Source: a bacterium
Lineage (GTDB): Bacteria > Patescibacteriota > Gracilibacteria > UM-FILTER-43-11
Reading direction: 5' to 3'
DNA: 13,752 bases
NCBI GenBank assembly: GCA_030426875.1
Contig: JAUHXI010000019.1
Coordinates: 1 to 13,752, forward strand
Shown here: one piece after another, positions 13,156 to 13,752 of the stretch
How the letters are laid out: each line of letters begins with the position of its first letter
How positions within the stretch are numbered: the stretch's first letter is position 1
Notes under the pieces: generated by a model
What the model saw: the letters and a program-made list of their open reading frames with translations, nothing else
What the model was told of the DNA's origin: nothing
Databases searched by the model: none
Made by a program: the position numbers and the translations under genes

Positions 13156-13752
13156 ATGTACGCCATACTCATTTCTGCCGCTCTTGCTCTTTATAGCTTA
13201 ATTCTCATTGATTTCAATAACCTTCATCATGAAATGGCCCTTAATAATGATGTTCTAAATTCAGCTCAAGCCCTTTATGCCGCTGAGGGCGCTGTTGAAA
13301 AAACGGTGAGTTTAATTGGTCAAAGTCAAGTTCCCACTTCGAATACTCAGTTTTTAAATGAGTCAAATGATCGTGAGCATGCCAACGAAAGTGAATTTTT
13401 GACATACAATCAAGGGGCAGATAGTTTTTACACTCAAAGAAAATTGAAGATCAATGACTCCTTTTTACACTCAAGTTCTGGCTCGGCTTCTATGCCAGTT
13501 GATCGAGATAAGCACCTTGTTTCTCATCAGCCAAGTGAGCGTGTTTTGAGTCATGCTGCTTATTACGGGGTAGAATCTCAGACCTCTAAGAGTTTTGTTT
13601 TGAGGGAAATTGGTGCCGAATACAATTTCAATGAAATTCAATTTGACTTCAATCAAGGAGAAGAGGGCTCAGAGCTCTTATTTGAAGTTTTTGCTTTGCC
13701 GCGAGAGGGTCAGGCGCTTGATTTTCCAGATTTTGCGACGCTTGAGGCTGAT
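13156..13752 (+). CDS. PilX-like minor pilin/pilus assembly protein, partial (runs off the right edge)
   Basis: An open frame of 199 codons from ATG at 13156 continues to the window end. It starts directly with a hydrophobic helix, MYAILISAALALYSLILID (1-19), followed by NSAQALYAAEGAVEK (35-49). This resembles the (S)xxAFYAAExGxE segment that follows the helix of PilX-type minor pilins. The soluble part is Ser/Asn/Glu-rich with no cysteines. Unlike typical PilX proteins there is no basic leader and no Gly cleavage site. No alternative start exists between the ATG and the preceding stop: the frame is the same as that of the pilin gene and is separated from it only by TAA plus 18 nt. Tight spacing indicates translation from the pilin transcript. 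The C-terminus is not visible. Confidence 0.7.
   Translation, partial: MYAILISAALALYSLILIDFNNLHHEMALNNDVLNSAQALYAAEGAVEKTVSLIGQSQVPTSNTQFLNESNDREHANESEFLTYNQGADSFYTQRKLKINDSFLHSSSGSASMPVDRDKHLVSHQPSERVLSHAAYYGVESQTSKSFVLREIGAEYNFNEIQFDFNQGEEGSELLFEVFALPREGQALDFPDFATLEAD

Overview
The window looks like a chromosomal segment of an uncultivated, AT-rich bacterium, most likely a member of the Candidate Phyla Radiation (Patescibacteria). The reasons are a 16S rRNA gene with an insertion in its V1 hairpin, intergenic spacers filled with AAATTCCAAA-type and AGCTAATAGC-type repeats, lipoprotein and pilin genes among many unrecognised proteins, and start codons with no Shine-Dalgarno sequence. Peregrinibacteria is a plausible home, but that is a guess from style and not a placement. 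TGA is used as a stop (genes ending at 5641, 7311 and 11942), so the UGA=Gly code of Gracilibacteria/Absconditabacteria does not apply.

Layout. Positions 1-538 are the 5' third of a 16S rRNA gene on the minus strand. It has a roughly 130-nt palindromic insert in V1 (about 314-444), a leader of about 315 nt made of seven successive perfect hairpins, and a strong promoter at 863-891. Divergent from it is a PiT-like (phosphate-transporter-type) membrane protein (1061-2083). A repeat-filled spacer (2084-2470) and a 68-aa two-helix membrane protein (2471-2677) follow. A bidirectional terminator separates these from two paralogous minus-strand lipoproteins (2743-3660, 3833-4465), and a DUF3179 membrane-anchored protein (4583-5641) is divergent from the second. 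Next come minus-strand genes: a 423-aa tripartite unknown (5714-6985), a structured 300-bp spacer, a 254-aa unknown (7311-8075), a 32-aa single-helix peptide (8137-8235) and an 844-aa three-helix membrane protein with six PKD domains outside the cell (8286-10820). The right end is plus-strand: a PHP-family phosphoesterase of the HisJ type (11118-11942), a gene-free AT-rich spacer of 547 bp, a type IV prepilin-like protein (12490-13137) and the start of a PilX-like companion (13156 to the window end).

How it fits together. Much of the coding content is cell-surface: lipoproteins, an anchored DUF3179 protein, the PKD adhesin-like protein and pilus components, as expected for a small episymbiont-like cell. 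No complete metabolic pathway is visible. The promoters that can be read share one grammar: TTGACA/T, 16-17 nt, then TAAANT, followed by a predicted 20-28 nt leader and an A-rich, SD-less start.

The most unusual signals are the V1 insert that matches an intergenic repeat 1.8 kb away, the tandem-hairpin rRNA leader, a G-quadruplex motif followed by a T-run just after a stop codon (7272-7295), and a doubly palindromic locus at 7050-7208. I do not see a complete defence system, CRISPR array, tRNA or insertion sequence.
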